Shown in pieces: positions 6,886-14,091 of a stretch of DNA of 15,461 bases. Under the pieces are notes generated by a model, which saw only the letters and a list, made by a program, of their open reading frames with translations, did not search any database and was not told where the DNA came from. The position numbers and the translations under genes were made by a program. Source of the stretch: Candidatus Microgenomatus auricola (lineage in GTDB: Bacteria; Patescibacteriota; Patescibacteriia; UBA9570; XYC2-FULL-38-9); NCBI GenBank assembly GCA_005239655.1, contig SBBP01000036.1, positions 1 to 15,461 of the forward strand, read 5' to 3'. How positions within the stretch are numbered: position 1 is the first letter of the stretch; the number at the start of each line of letters is the position of its first letter.

Positions 6886-7038
6886 ATGGCCCATTACGTG
6901 TGTATAGGCGGCTGCGAAGGGGTGTCTGACGAGCCTGGTGCGTGCCAGGCACAGGACTGCCCCAACTATGAGCTCGACCTCGTCGAGTGCAACTGCGAAG
7001 ACGGCAAACACGAAGGCATGTTGGACTACGGAGCGTGA
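6886..7038 (+). CDS. Small six-cysteine protein, probable metal binder
   Basis: An ATG 4 nt after the PEBP stop opens a 50-residue frame that ends with TGA at 7036-7038. Six cysteines lie at residues 6, 10, 20, 25, 35 and 37 (C-x3-C-x9-C-x4-C-x9-C-x-C), in the context YVCIGGCEGVSDEPGACQ and ending CNCEDGKHEG. This dense Cys pattern is unlikely by chance and resembles short Cys-rich proteins I associate with CPR genomes; zinc or another metal is the probable ligand. There is no signal peptide. It would be cotranscribed with tRNA-Arg and the PEBP gene. No function can be named. Confidence 0.75.
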   Translation: MAHYVCIGGCEGVSDEPGACQAQDCPNYELDLVECNCEDGKHEGMLDYGA

Positions 7039-7056
7039 TGCCCGCGCCTGTTTTTT
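7030..7056 (+). terminator. Imperfect intrinsic terminator overlapping the small Cys-rich gene's stop
   Basis: GGAGCG (7030-7035) pairs with CGCGCC (7043-7048) except for one A-G mismatch. It closes a 7-nt loop containing the TGA stop and is followed by TG and six T's (7051-7056). It would separate the tRNA/PEBP unit from the next operon. The stem is short and mismatched, so strength is uncertain. Confidence 0.5.
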
Positions 7057-7082
7057 GACTTTTAGCCAAAATTTGGTAGTAT
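7055..7082 (+). promoter_or_regulatory. Promoter of the housekeeping cluster
   Basis: TTGACT (7055-7060) and TAGTAT (7077-7082) are separated by 16 bp, with an extended TGG before the -10. The predicted start near 7089 leaves a leader of about 24 nt before the ATG at 7113, which contains no Shine-Dalgarno. The -35 box reuses the last T's of the preceding terminator. Confidence 0.55.
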
Positions 7083-7112
7083 TAGTATATTCATTTGTAG
7101 CGAATCATACCT

Positions 7113-8045
7113 ATGCCTGAACTCAGACACGTCGCTCAAAGGCATCCTGATCTTCTACACACACAAACCGAAAAACTCCCAGAGCTTCGTGTGAATCAGG
7201 GCGTATTGTATGTTCGCGAAGGAGAAAAAGGATACTCACTTGTTTCAGGGTATTTGGCTTTTGGTGATGAACGGTCAGATCATGCTCTTGTTGCACCAGA
7301 ACACGTGAAGGACTCTGGTCAGTTTGCTCGGGCGTTCCGAAATTATGACAATATGCAGAAAGGTCATACTGTGTATTTAGCAATTCCTCCTGATATTCAG
7401 CAAAAGGTATTTAAGGAGACGCAGTCGTTACCCTACGCAGATCTTCGACGGTTGAACCCTTCTCGAAGGGATGTGCAAGAGGAGATTGAACAATCATTTG
7501 CGATGCAACAATCCCTGATGCAGTCTGAAAAGATCAACGTGCTTCCGGATCGCGTTTTGCAGGAGGAGGCTCATATGAAACCACTGCGAGCAGGCCGCAT
7601 GACAGCAGATACCTATCGCATTATGGAACGTCGAGCTGCGTACGCAATGCATAATGCGTTTCGTGATACGTGCGTGGAACTTCCGGCAGAAGAGGGAGGA
7701 GACTGGCCGTTTCTTCTGCGTTGCCTTGAGCTCATTGATCGTGCACTGGAGTCTGCGCGGTCGACAATTGAAGAATTTATACGAGAGCAGCAGACTCGAC
7801 ATGTGGAGTTGCGTCGGGGTTATCGCGCCAAAGAGGATGTGAACGTTCGAACGAAACGAGAGTTGGAACAACGAATGCTGAGCACAAGCATCAGACAACT
7901 TCAAACAGAACAGCTTCAGAATGATACGAACAGTCAGGTGTTACGGCCGTATTTGGAAGCTCGACAGTGTGTGCTGAATGAACTTGGAAAGCTCGTCGCA
8001 GCAAATCGCTGGTACCACGAATCCAACACAGCACAACAGAATTGA
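7113..8045 (+). CDS. Unknown 310-residue helical protein
   Basis: I do not recognise this family. The first 100 residues look mixed alpha/beta, with VLYVREGEKGYSLVSGYLAFGDE followed by an LAIPPDIQ segment. From about residue 120 the protein appears mostly helical, with charged, heptad-like stretches (about 120-155, 165-185, 197-232, 247-272, 276-300) that may form coiled coils. There is no signal peptide, transmembrane segment or clear catalytic motif, so a soluble structural or scaffold protein is likeliest. It is the first gene of the cluster and its TGA stop shares one base with the ATG of the rRNA methyltransferase, suggesting coupled translation. Confidence 0.85.
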   Translation: MPELRHVAQRHPDLLHTQTEKLPELRVNQGVLYVREGEKGYSLVSGYLAFGDERSDHALVAPEHVKDSGQFARAFRNYDNMQKGHTVYLAIPPDIQQKVFKETQSLPYADLRRLNPSRRDVQEEIEQSFAMQQSLMQSEKINVLPDRVLQEEAHMKPLRAGRMTADTYRIMERRAAYAMHNAFRDTCVELPAEEGGDWPFLLRCLELIDRALESARSTIEEFIREQQTRHVELRRGYRAKEDVNVRTKRELEQRMLSTSIRQLQTEQLQNDTNSQVLRPYLEARQCVLNELGKLVAANRWYHESNTAQQN

Positions 8046-9322
8046 TGCGGATTCGTACACCGATTGAACAACTGGTCTTTGGAGGTCAGGGCCTTGGCAG
8101 AAGCCAAGGTCGTGTTGTTTTTGCATGGAATGCGTTGCCGGGCGAAGAGGTGACTATTCGTGTGACGCGGAAGAATCGAAAGTTTTTTGAAGGCATTGCT
8201 GAGGAGGTACATGTGGCGTCACCAGACCGCGTTGATCCACCAGAGCCACATTTTTTATCGTGCAGTCCGTGGCAGATTCTTCCGTTTGGAAAAGAGATGG
8301 AGTGGAAGCGGCAGATTGCGATGGAAACCTATTCGCACATCGGCGGCTACACCCTTGAGCAGCTTGAAATCGTTTCGGACGGCGTGGAATTTGGCTATCG
8401 CAATAAAATGGAGTTCAGTTTTGCGCATGATGAAAGTGGAGTGGTTCAGCTGGCGTTCTTTGAGCGTGGTCAGCATCGTACAAGAGCGATTGATTCGTGT
8501 GCGTTGGCGCATCCCGCAATCAACGAAACCGCAGGGCAGATTGTGCGCTGGATCCGCGAACAGCAAATCCCACTGCGTTCGTTGAAGTGCCTCATTATCC
8601 GCAGTAACCAAAAAGGCGAAACGATCGCAGGTCTGTTTATCAAAGATCGTGTGTCTCTCGCTAATTTTCCACAGCGTCACGACCGCTGGCTTGGGTTCCA
8701 GGTGTTTTTGTCCAATTATCGCAGCCCAGCCGCAGTGATTGATGAGACACTCTACACCGACGGCCACACGTGGATTGCTGAAGATGTGAATGGCGTCACA
8801 TTGCGATACGGCCTTTCGAGTTTTTTCCAAGTGAATGTTCCGCTCTTTGTGAAGGCGCTGAATGATATCAAGCCGTTTATTGAAGACCGTAGTTTCGTGG
8901 TTGATTTCTATGCCGGCGTTGGAGCGATCAGCATTGCACTGCACGATCGTATTGCAAATGCAGAGCTCGTGGATAACAATGTCGAAGGAATCGATTTCGC
9001 GCAGCAGAACATCGCACTGAATCAACTGAATGGATACACTGCACGAGCGATACCCGCTGAACAGATGACCGAACTCATCACGCAAGAGAAGACGATTCTC
9101 CTTGATCCTCCTCGTGCCGGTCTACATGAAGACGTGACGCGTGCGCTCCTGGAACAAAAACCGAAACGCATTATCTATCTTTCGTGCAACATCTCAACGC
9201 AGGCTCGTGATCTGCAGAGGCTCTCAAAAATCTATCACGTTGCATTTTCGCGTTTGTACAATTTTTTCCCACGAACGCCGCACATTGAAGGATTGTGTGT
9301 GTTTGATAGAATAGCGCAATGA
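8045..9322 (+). CDS. RlmD/TrmA-type RNA m5U methyltransferase
   Basis: This 425-residue protein has an N-terminal TRAM domain (about 1-57, with VFGGQGLGRSQGRVVFAWNALPG-type residues) and a SAM-dependent methyltransferase domain. Motifs seen are SSFFQVN (258-264), DFYAGVGAISIAL (287-299), DPPRAGL (354-360), YLSCN with catalytic Cys381, and FPRTPHIEG with the general-base Glu415. The family methylates uridine C5 in 23S rRNA (RlmD, RlmCD) or tRNA (TrmA); the substrate cannot be read from sequence. Only Cys73 and Cys152 remain where RlmD has four 4Fe-4S ligands, so the cluster is probably absent. ATG 8045 overlaps the preceding stop by one base and fits the family; a TTG at 8042 is an unneeded alternative. 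Confidence 0.93.
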   Translation: MRIRTPIEQLVFGGQGLGRSQGRVVFAWNALPGEEVTIRVTRKNRKFFEGIAEEVHVASPDRVDPPEPHFLSCSPWQILPFGKEMEWKRQIAMETYSHIGGYTLEQLEIVSDGVEFGYRNKMEFSFAHDESGVVQLAFFERGQHRTRAIDSCALAHPAINETAGQIVRWIREQQIPLRSLKCLIIRSNQKGETIAGLFIKDRVSLANFPQRHDRWLGFQVFLSNYRSPAAVIDETLYTDGHTWIAEDVNGVTLRYGLSSFFQVNVPLFVKALNDIKPFIEDRSFVVDFYAGVGAISIALHDRIANAELVDNNVEGIDFAQQNIALNQLNGYTARAIPAEQMTELITQEKTILLDPPRAGLHEDVTRALLEQKPKRIIYLSCNISTQARDLQRLSKIYHVAFSRLYNFFPRTPHIEGLCVFDRIAQ

Positions 9323-9897
9323 AACGAGCTGTGATTATTCACTGCTGGGGAGGGATGCCGAATTACTGTTGGTATCCGCAGACAACGGTCGAACTCGAAG
9401 CTGCTGGTTTTTCTGTGGTTGTTCCGGAGATGCCCGATACGGATCACCCGCGTTTTGATGCGTGGTTGGCTGCGGCAACTCAATCGATCGGTGAGCCAGA
9501 TGAGGATCTCTATTTGATTGGGCATTCGCTGGGTTGCATCACGATTTTGCGTTATCTGGAGAGGCTGCAGGCTGCGCAACGCGTTGGCGGTATTGTGTTG
9601 GTTGCGGGTTTTGCGCATTCTCTCGGGTCGGACTATTCCGAAGTCGATTCTTTTTTTCAGACGCCGGTGAATGTGGCTGCAGTGAGAACACGCGCGGGAT
9701 CAATTGTCGCGATTCATTCGGACAACGACCCGTATGTCCCAATGGAGTACGGTGAGGAATTGAAAGCGACGTACGGTGCGGAACTCATGATCAAGCATCA
9801 GATGGGTCATTTTTCCGGACGTGTCGATAGCCCCGAGAGTTGCACTTCTCTGCCAGATGTTTCCGCAGCAGTGATTCGAATGAGTGAGCACGCATGA
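9319..9897 (+). CDS. RBBP9/YdeN-like alpha/beta hydrolase
   Basis: The 192-residue protein has the short serine-hydrolase form of the RBBP9/YdeN family. It opens with AVIIHCWGGMPNYCWYP, where the family has an HGxxG oxyanion-type loop. The nucleophile Ser70 lies in GHSLG (68-72), Asp137 in HSDNDPYVP (133-141), and His164 in a GHF motif, completing a catalytic triad. The substrate is unknown; these are cytoplasmic hydrolases of poorly defined role. The start overlaps the methyltransferase stop (ATGA) and the stop overlaps the next start (ATGA), so it sits inside a coupled operon. Confidence 0.92.
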   Translation: MKRAVIIHCWGGMPNYCWYPQTTVELEAAGFSVVVPEMPDTDHPRFDAWLAAATQSIGEPDEDLYLIGHSLGCITILRYLERLQAAQRVGGIVLVAGFAHSLGSDYSEVDSFFQTPVNVAAVRTRAGSIVAIHSDNDPYVPMEYGEELKATYGAELMIKHQMGHFSGRVDSPESCTSLPDVSAAVIRMSEHA

Positions 9898-10622
9898 AAG
9901 TTTCCATCGTCATCCCGGCAAAAAATGAGGAAAAGGTGATTGATGCGTGTTTAGAATCCATACTCGCGCAGACGCAACGCCCGCACGAAGTGATTGTAAT
10001 CGATAATGCCTCAACCGATAGGACACGTGCCACCCTCGAGGGTTTTGTTCCGCGGTTTCGCCACAAAGAAATTTCGTTGGTGATTTTGTCGTGTATTCAT
10101 GGCAACCAAATTGAGTCTCGCGGCATGGGGTTTCGCACGGCAAAACATGAAATCATTGCGACACTGGATGCCGACACGATACTGGATCCGCACTGGGTGG
10201 AAGAGACGATTCGCTGTTTTGAGAGTGATCCATCGATTGTGGGCATGGGCGGGCGGATTGTCTTTGATGAGCGCCTCGTTGCGTTTGTGCATTGGTGGGT
10301 GTTCACCTGGTATCGTCTTTTTCCGAAGAACTATTTTTTCTACGGGTGTAATGGTGCCTTTCGACGCTCGATCTATCACCAGATTCCTCGGATTGAAGAA
10401 TGTCGAGCGTTGATTGAGAAATATCAACTACATGAGCCGTATGACGATCTTTTTCTCTCGTTTCAGCTGAAAGCGCATGGACGTGTTGTGCAATGGCGGC
10501 GTGCCAAAGTGCGTGCGCGGTCACGTATGGCAGGCCAACCAGGCTCATCGGTCGCCACCCTCACGCGTTCGTGGAGACAGCTGAGGGAATCGCTGCTTCT
10601 CCAAAAGTTGCTAAAACCGTGA
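9894..10622 (+). CDS. Family 2 glycosyltransferase
   Basis: A 242-residue GT-A fold glycosyltransferase. It starts with VSIVIPAKNEEKVIDACLESI, the nucleotide-binding strand of GT2 enzymes. IDNASTD follows at 36-42, and a DxD-type metal and sugar-nucleotide site, LDADT, lies at 91-95 (D92, D94). The acceptor region contains GCNGAFRRSIY and a YDDLFLS segment that takes the place of the usual ED motif. The C-terminus is short, basic and without transmembrane helices. It likely transfers a sugar from a nucleotide donor to a lipid, polysaccharide or protein; donor and acceptor are not predictable. It starts by ATGA overlap with the hydrolase, and its stop codon forms the TGn of the next promoter. 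Confidence 0.92.
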   Translation: MKVSIVIPAKNEEKVIDACLESILAQTQRPHEVIVIDNASTDRTRATLEGFVPRFRHKEISLVILSCIHGNQIESRGMGFRTAKHEIIATLDADTILDPHWVEETIRCFESDPSIVGMGGRIVFDERLVAFVHWWVFTWYRLFPKNYFFYGCNGAFRRSIYHQIPRIEECRALIEKYQLHEPYDDLFLSFQLKAHGRVVQWRRAKVRARSRMAGQPGSSVATLTRSWRQLRESLLLQKLLKP

Positions 10623-10628
10623 TACAAT
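10620..10628 (+). promoter_or_regulatory. Internal extended -10 promoter before ribB
   Basis: TGATACAAT is an extended -10 (TGn plus TACAAT) whose TGA is also the stop codon of the glycosyltransferase gene. Ten bases separate it from the ATG at 10639, so the mRNA would have a leader of only a few bases. No clear -35 is present. Confidence 0.45.
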
Positions 10629-10638
10629 CGTGTGCGAT

Positions 10639-11229
10639 ATGGAAAAGATGATTGACGCTGTTCTGGAGGCACTCTCTCAAGGGAAATGTGTCGCTGTGAC
10701 AGATGCTGTTGACCGAGAGGATGAGGCTGATTTGGTGATCGCCGCACAGTTCATCACCGAAGAACAGATGGCGTTTATGATTCGCCATACCAGCGGAATT
10801 TTGTGTGTACCGATGACGCACGAACGCCTTATGCAACTGGATATACCGTTGCTTTCATCTACACACTCAACGCGTTTTGGTACGCCGATGGCGATGCCGG
10901 TGGACTATCTTCCGACGTCGCGAGGCGGAGTCTCCGCTCAAGAGCGAGTCAGCACGGTTCGCGCCCTCATTGATCCAAAAACACAGCCGAGTGATTTTGG
11001 CCGCCCTGGTCATGTGTTCCCACTCCAGGCGCATCCACAGGGTTTGGCCGGACGGCGGGGGCACACCGAGGCAGCCATTGTGCTGATGGAGCGTTGTGGG
11101 TTGTACCCCGCGGCTGTGATTGGTGAATTGATGGATGACCGTGGTAAAATGTTACGAGGAGATGTGCTTCACGATTTCTTGGAAGAGCATCATATTTCGT
11201 TCTGCACGATTAACGATATCGCAACATGA
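10639..11229 (+). CDS. ribB: 3,4-dihydroxy-2-butanone 4-phosphate synthase
   Basis: This 196-residue stand-alone RibB converts ribulose 5-phosphate to 3,4-dihydroxy-2-butanone 4-phosphate and formate, the branch of riboflavin synthesis that supplies the xylene ring. Visible active-site elements are DREDEAD (25-31, normally DRENEGD), Cys56 in GILCVP, RGGVSAQER (95-103), RPGHVFPL (122-129), RRGHTEAA (139-146) and Glu163 in IGELM. All catalytic acids, the Cys and the His are kept. No GTP cyclohydrolase II (RibA) domain is fused or nearby. ATG 10639 is preferred over GTG 10630 because the promoter predicts a transcript starting between them. Its stop overlaps the PEP carboxylase start. Confidence 0.93.
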   Translation: MEKMIDAVLEALSQGKCVAVTDAVDREDEADLVIAAQFITEEQMAFMIRHTSGILCVPMTHERLMQLDIPLLSSTHSTRFGTPMAMPVDYLPTSRGGVSAQERVSTVRALIDPKTQPSDFGRPGHVFPLQAHPQGLAGRRGHTEAAIVLMERCGLYPAAVIGELMDDRGKMLRGDVLHDFLEEHHISFCTINDIAT

Positions 11230-12749
11230 TTCACACACAATATCGAAACATTCCGCAAACGATGGGCACGCAGCACCCGGATAATGCCCATGCACCGTAC
11301 TGGGAAACGGATGGCGACGGCTTTGTGAGTACACAGGAAGAGGTGCGCGAGTGCGCGTCGTCGTTTCAAGATTTGGGATGCGAGGAGTACATGTGGGACT
11401 GGGAAGGCAAACACGTGGACGAGGGAGTGATTGAAAAACTGCTCACCGAATACCATGATTTTTTTTCAACGCACCAAATCGGCAAAGATCGCTTTTTGAC
11501 CTTCCGCATTCCAAATATTTGGGAAGAAAAGGGGAGGTCGCTTGCTCGCGCGTTCATGAATATTCTCACCAGCGAAGAGTTTGCGCGCGATTTGAAACTG
11601 CACACCCCTCCGTTGTTCGAAATGATTTTGCCCATGGCAGACAAAGCCGAAAAGCTGATTTCGATGCAAAAAACGTTTACAGAATTGGCGCGGTTTAAGC
11701 ATCGATTGTTTCAAGACTCTGACCGGCAGTTCAACTACGTTGAGATGATCCCGTTGATTGAGGGTGTGCATTCAATGGTGTCCGTGCGCCAGCTGCTCGA
11801 CGACTATCTCAAACTGCATAAGAAATACTACAAGACGCAGCCGCGAATCATGCGAATATTTTTGGCTCGCAGTGATCCGGCGCTTATTTCGGGATTGGTG
11901 CCAGCGGTTCTGGGGAACAAAATTGCGTTGTCTGAATTGGTACAGTGGAGCGCCAAGCGAAAGGTGGATGTCTACCCGTGGTTGGGCGCGGGTTCGCTGC
12001 CGTTCCGCGGCCACGTGCGGCCAGATCGTGTGGACTATTTTCTCAAGACCTATCCGGGTATTCGCAGCGTGACGATTCAGTCATCCTTCCGATACGATTT
12101 TCCATTGGCGACCGTCAAAAAAGGGATTCGAGAATTGAATACCAAACTCTCACGTACGCAACCTGTGGTGTTGAACGCTGCGGAGTCTCGCCTGCTGACT
12201 CGGGCCATTCACGCGTTAGAGAAACCATATCAGCGCACGGTGTTTTCGCTTGCAGGGGAGATTAACGATATTGCCAGACACGTCCCAAGCCGGCGTGAGC
12301 GGCGATTGCACATTGGTCTTCTGGGGTATGGGCGCAAGATGGGAAGCACCAAACTGCCGCGGGCAATTACGTTTACGGCCGCACTCTACTCACTGGGATT
12401 GCCACCAGAGTTGATTGGGACTGGTCGGGGGCTCGCAGCGTTGTCTGCGTCTGAGCTTGCGGCACTCGAAAAACACTATCCCACGTTGCCGATCGATTTG
12501 CTGCATGCCGGACAGTACCTGAACACAGAAAATCTGACATTTTTGGCAAAGACCAAGCGGGGTTTCCGAGAGATTCAAGAAGATGTCGAGCTGCTCGAAG
12601 CCTACTTAGGCACAACGCTGGGACCACGTTCTGCAGAGAGTTTTATTCACCGCAATTGGACATCGACACTCTTTTTCCTGCGCAAAAGTCAAAAACAAAT
12701 TACGACAGCGATTCGTGAGTCAGCAAAAATTCGTCAAAGTTTAGGATAA
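11226..12749 (+). CDS. ppcA: Archaeal-type phosphoenolpyruvate carboxylase
   Basis: At 507 residues this has the length of the archaeal-type PEP carboxylase (PpcA), about half the size of ordinary bacterial Ppc. Signature segments are TMGTQHPDN (12-20), MIPLIEG (174-180), FLARSDPAL (212-220), GAGSLPFRGHVRPD (254-267) and SSFRYDFP (286-293). The enzyme carboxylates PEP with bicarbonate to oxaloacetate in the cytoplasm, an anaplerotic step. Among bacteria this form is known from only scattered lineages such as some clostridia and lactic acid bacteria. It overlaps ribB by ATGA, so translation is probably coupled; no Shine-Dalgarno is visible. Confidence 0.95.
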   Translation: MIHTQYRNIPQTMGTQHPDNAHAPYWETDGDGFVSTQEEVRECASSFQDLGCEEYMWDWEGKHVDEGVIEKLLTEYHDFFSTHQIGKDRFLTFRIPNIWEEKGRSLARAFMNILTSEEFARDLKLHTPPLFEMILPMADKAEKLISMQKTFTELARFKHRLFQDSDRQFNYVEMIPLIEGVHSMVSVRQLLDDYLKLHKKYYKTQPRIMRIFLARSDPALISGLVPAVLGNKIALSELVQWSAKRKVDVYPWLGAGSLPFRGHVRPDRVDYFLKTYPGIRSVTIQSSFRYDFPLATVKKGIRELNTKLSRTQPVVLNAAESRLLTRAIHALEKPYQRTVFSLAGEINDIARHVPSRRERRLHIGLLGYGRKMGSTKLPRAITFTAALYSLGLPPELIGTGRGLAALSASELAALEKHYPTLPIDLLHAGQYLNTENLTFLAKTKRGFREIQEDVELLEAYLGTTLGPRSAESFIHRNWTSTLFFLRKSQKQITTAIRESAKIRQSLG

Positions 12750-12754
12750 CACCT

Positions 12755-13528
12755 ATGCGTTTACGTATTTTCGGTCTCGAGCGACAGAAGCTAATGGACT
12801 TCATCCAGGAACACCATCCGGAATTTGAGATTGTCGAATCTGATCCAGATGTAGTGGTCTGTTTTGGTGGAGATGGAACGCTGTTATTCGGTGAACGACA
12901 GTTTCCTGGAATACCAAAAATCATGATCCGTAACAGTCAGGTATGCGCGAACTGCGCGGAATTGGGTAAAGATGTTGTCTTACGACTGCTGCACGAAGGA
13001 CGGTATACGGTGGTTGAGCATTTGAAACTCGAAGGACACGCAAACGGCCAACACCTCATCGCATTGAATGATATTGTGGTTGCGCATCCGCAGGTGAATG
13101 GGACACTTCGAGCCAAGGTACGCATCAATCGTCGCCCGTACGGCGATGCGATTTTAGGCGACGGGATTGTGGTGAGCACGCCGGTTGGCTCAACCGGATA
13201 CTATCAAAGCATTACGCGCAGTCACTTTCAGTCTGGCATCGGTATTGCGTTTAACAACGCCGTCAACATCGTGAGTCACTTGGTATTAGACGAGAATACA
13301 CATTTAGAAGTTGAAGTCATCCGGGGACCTGGGGTTGTTGCGGCGGATAATGATGAGACCCAGATTCCTCTCGAGACAGGTGACCATGCCGAGATCTATC
13401 GATCAGCAGAGAAAGCGCGGCTGATTCGTTTTCCAGAGGAGTATGCACGCTTCCATATTCAAACCGGAACCGAGCGTGTGCCACTTGGTTTTTGTCAGAC
13501 GTGCCATCAGCCCTATCAGAATGCCTGA
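12755..13528 (+). CDS. nadK: NAD kinase
   Basis: The 257-residue protein phosphorylates NAD to NADP. FGGDGTLLFGE (37-47) holds the catalytic Asp40 of the GGDGT motif, LNDIVV (104-109) takes the place of the usual NE motif, and GDGIVVSTPVGSTGYYQSITR-type residues (135-155) match the nucleotide-binding block. It is somewhat short for the family. Two CxxC pairs are unusual: Cys64/Cys67, and Cys247/Cys250 in a C-terminal GFCQTCHQPY tail; they might together bind zinc. AGGATA 8 nt before the ATG is one of the few Shine-Dalgarno-like sequences in the window. It lies 5 nt after ppcA and overlaps the next gene by 8 nt. Confidence 0.93.
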   Translation: MRLRIFGLERQKLMDFIQEHHPEFEIVESDPDVVVCFGGDGTLLFGERQFPGIPKIMIRNSQVCANCAELGKDVVLRLLHEGRYTVVEHLKLEGHANGQHLIALNDIVVAHPQVNGTLRAKVRINRRPYGDAILGDGIVVSTPVGSTGYYQSITRSHFQSGIGIAFNNAVNIVSHLVLDENTHLEVEVIRGPGVVAADNDETQIPLETGDHAEIYRSAEKARLIRFPEEYARFHIQTGTERVPLGFCQTCHQPYQNA

Positions 13529-14090
13529 GACGATACTCGCGATAGTGACCGGGAATAACAAAAAGTTTGCCGAGATGTCTCGCGCACTGCATGATCTTGG
13601 TATTGAGACCGAACGTGTCGATGCCGAGATTGACGAAATAAAGTCTATGGATGTTGAGTGTGTAGTGCGTGATAAGGCGTTGAAGGCATTTGCGCTGGTG
13701 CAGCGTCCGGTTCTTGTGGATGATTCTGGGATCTATTTTGAGAAGTACAACAATTTTCCTGGTACGTATTCAAAATTTTTGTTTCGAGCTATTGGGTATG
13801 ATGGTATTTTTCGATTGGTGCAGGAGGGCGATCGTGCCACGTTTATCTGCTGTGTGGCGTATATGGATGGGACACTTCGAGAGCCGATGGTGATGAAGGG
13901 TGTCTATCCTGGCACCATTACGGAAAATTTTCCACGAGATGAAACGAACGAAATGCCATATGCTCCGCTCTATGTTCCACATCACAGTGTGGTCCGCATG
14001 TCGGAGATGACTCCGGAAGAGCGTGCGCTCGATCACCGGCACCAAGCGTTGAAGCAGTTTGCCCAATGGTATCAACAACATCACGCGTAA
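13521..14090 (+). CDS. RdgB/HAM1-type non-canonical purine NTP pyrophosphatase
   Basis: This 189-residue protein belongs to the family that hydrolyses ITP, dITP and XTP to the monophosphates, cleaning the nucleotide pool. It shows TGNNKK at the N-terminus (10-15), an EIDEIKSMD segment (37-44) in place of the common EIQE loop, VDDSGIYF (66-73), FPGTYSKF (79-86), and a C-terminal DHRHQAL (171-177) matching the family's SHRxxAL. The start at 13521 puts TGN at the normal distance from the N-terminus; a longer frame opening at 13443 lies inside nadK and is rejected. It overlaps nadK by 8 nt and ends 1 nt before thiI. Confidence 0.92.
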   Translation: MPETILAIVTGNNKKFAEMSRALHDLGIETERVDAEIDEIKSMDVECVVRDKALKAFALVQRPVLVDDSGIYFEKYNNFPGTYSKFLFRAIGYDGIFRLVQEGDRATFICCVAYMDGTLREPMVMKGVYPGTITENFPRDETNEMPYAPLYVPHHSVVRMSEMTPEERALDHRHQALKQFAQWYQQHHA

Positions 14091-14091
14091 T

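Noticed and set aside
6940..7000. Hairpins GCCTGG/CCAGGC and CTCGAC/GTCGAG as regulatory RNA
   Set aside because: Both lie inside the small Cys-rich coding frame and lack T-tracts; no further support.
8255..9085. 276-codon open frame on the reverse strand within the methyltransferase gene
   Set aside because: The sense strand carries every motif of the RlmD/TrmA family; the antisense product shows none.
13491..13507. CxxCH at the NAD kinase C-terminus as a haem c site
   Set aside because: The protein is cytoplasmic with no signal peptide; a metal or structural CxxC is far more likely.
13443..13520. Upstream ATG giving the NTP pyrophosphatase 26 extra residues
   Set aside because: It lies inside nadK, and the family begins just before the TGN motif, which fits the ATG at 13521.
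14059..14091. TTG start for ThiI inside the preceding gene
   Set aside because: The ATG at 14092 directly after the stop gives the normal ThiI N-terminus.
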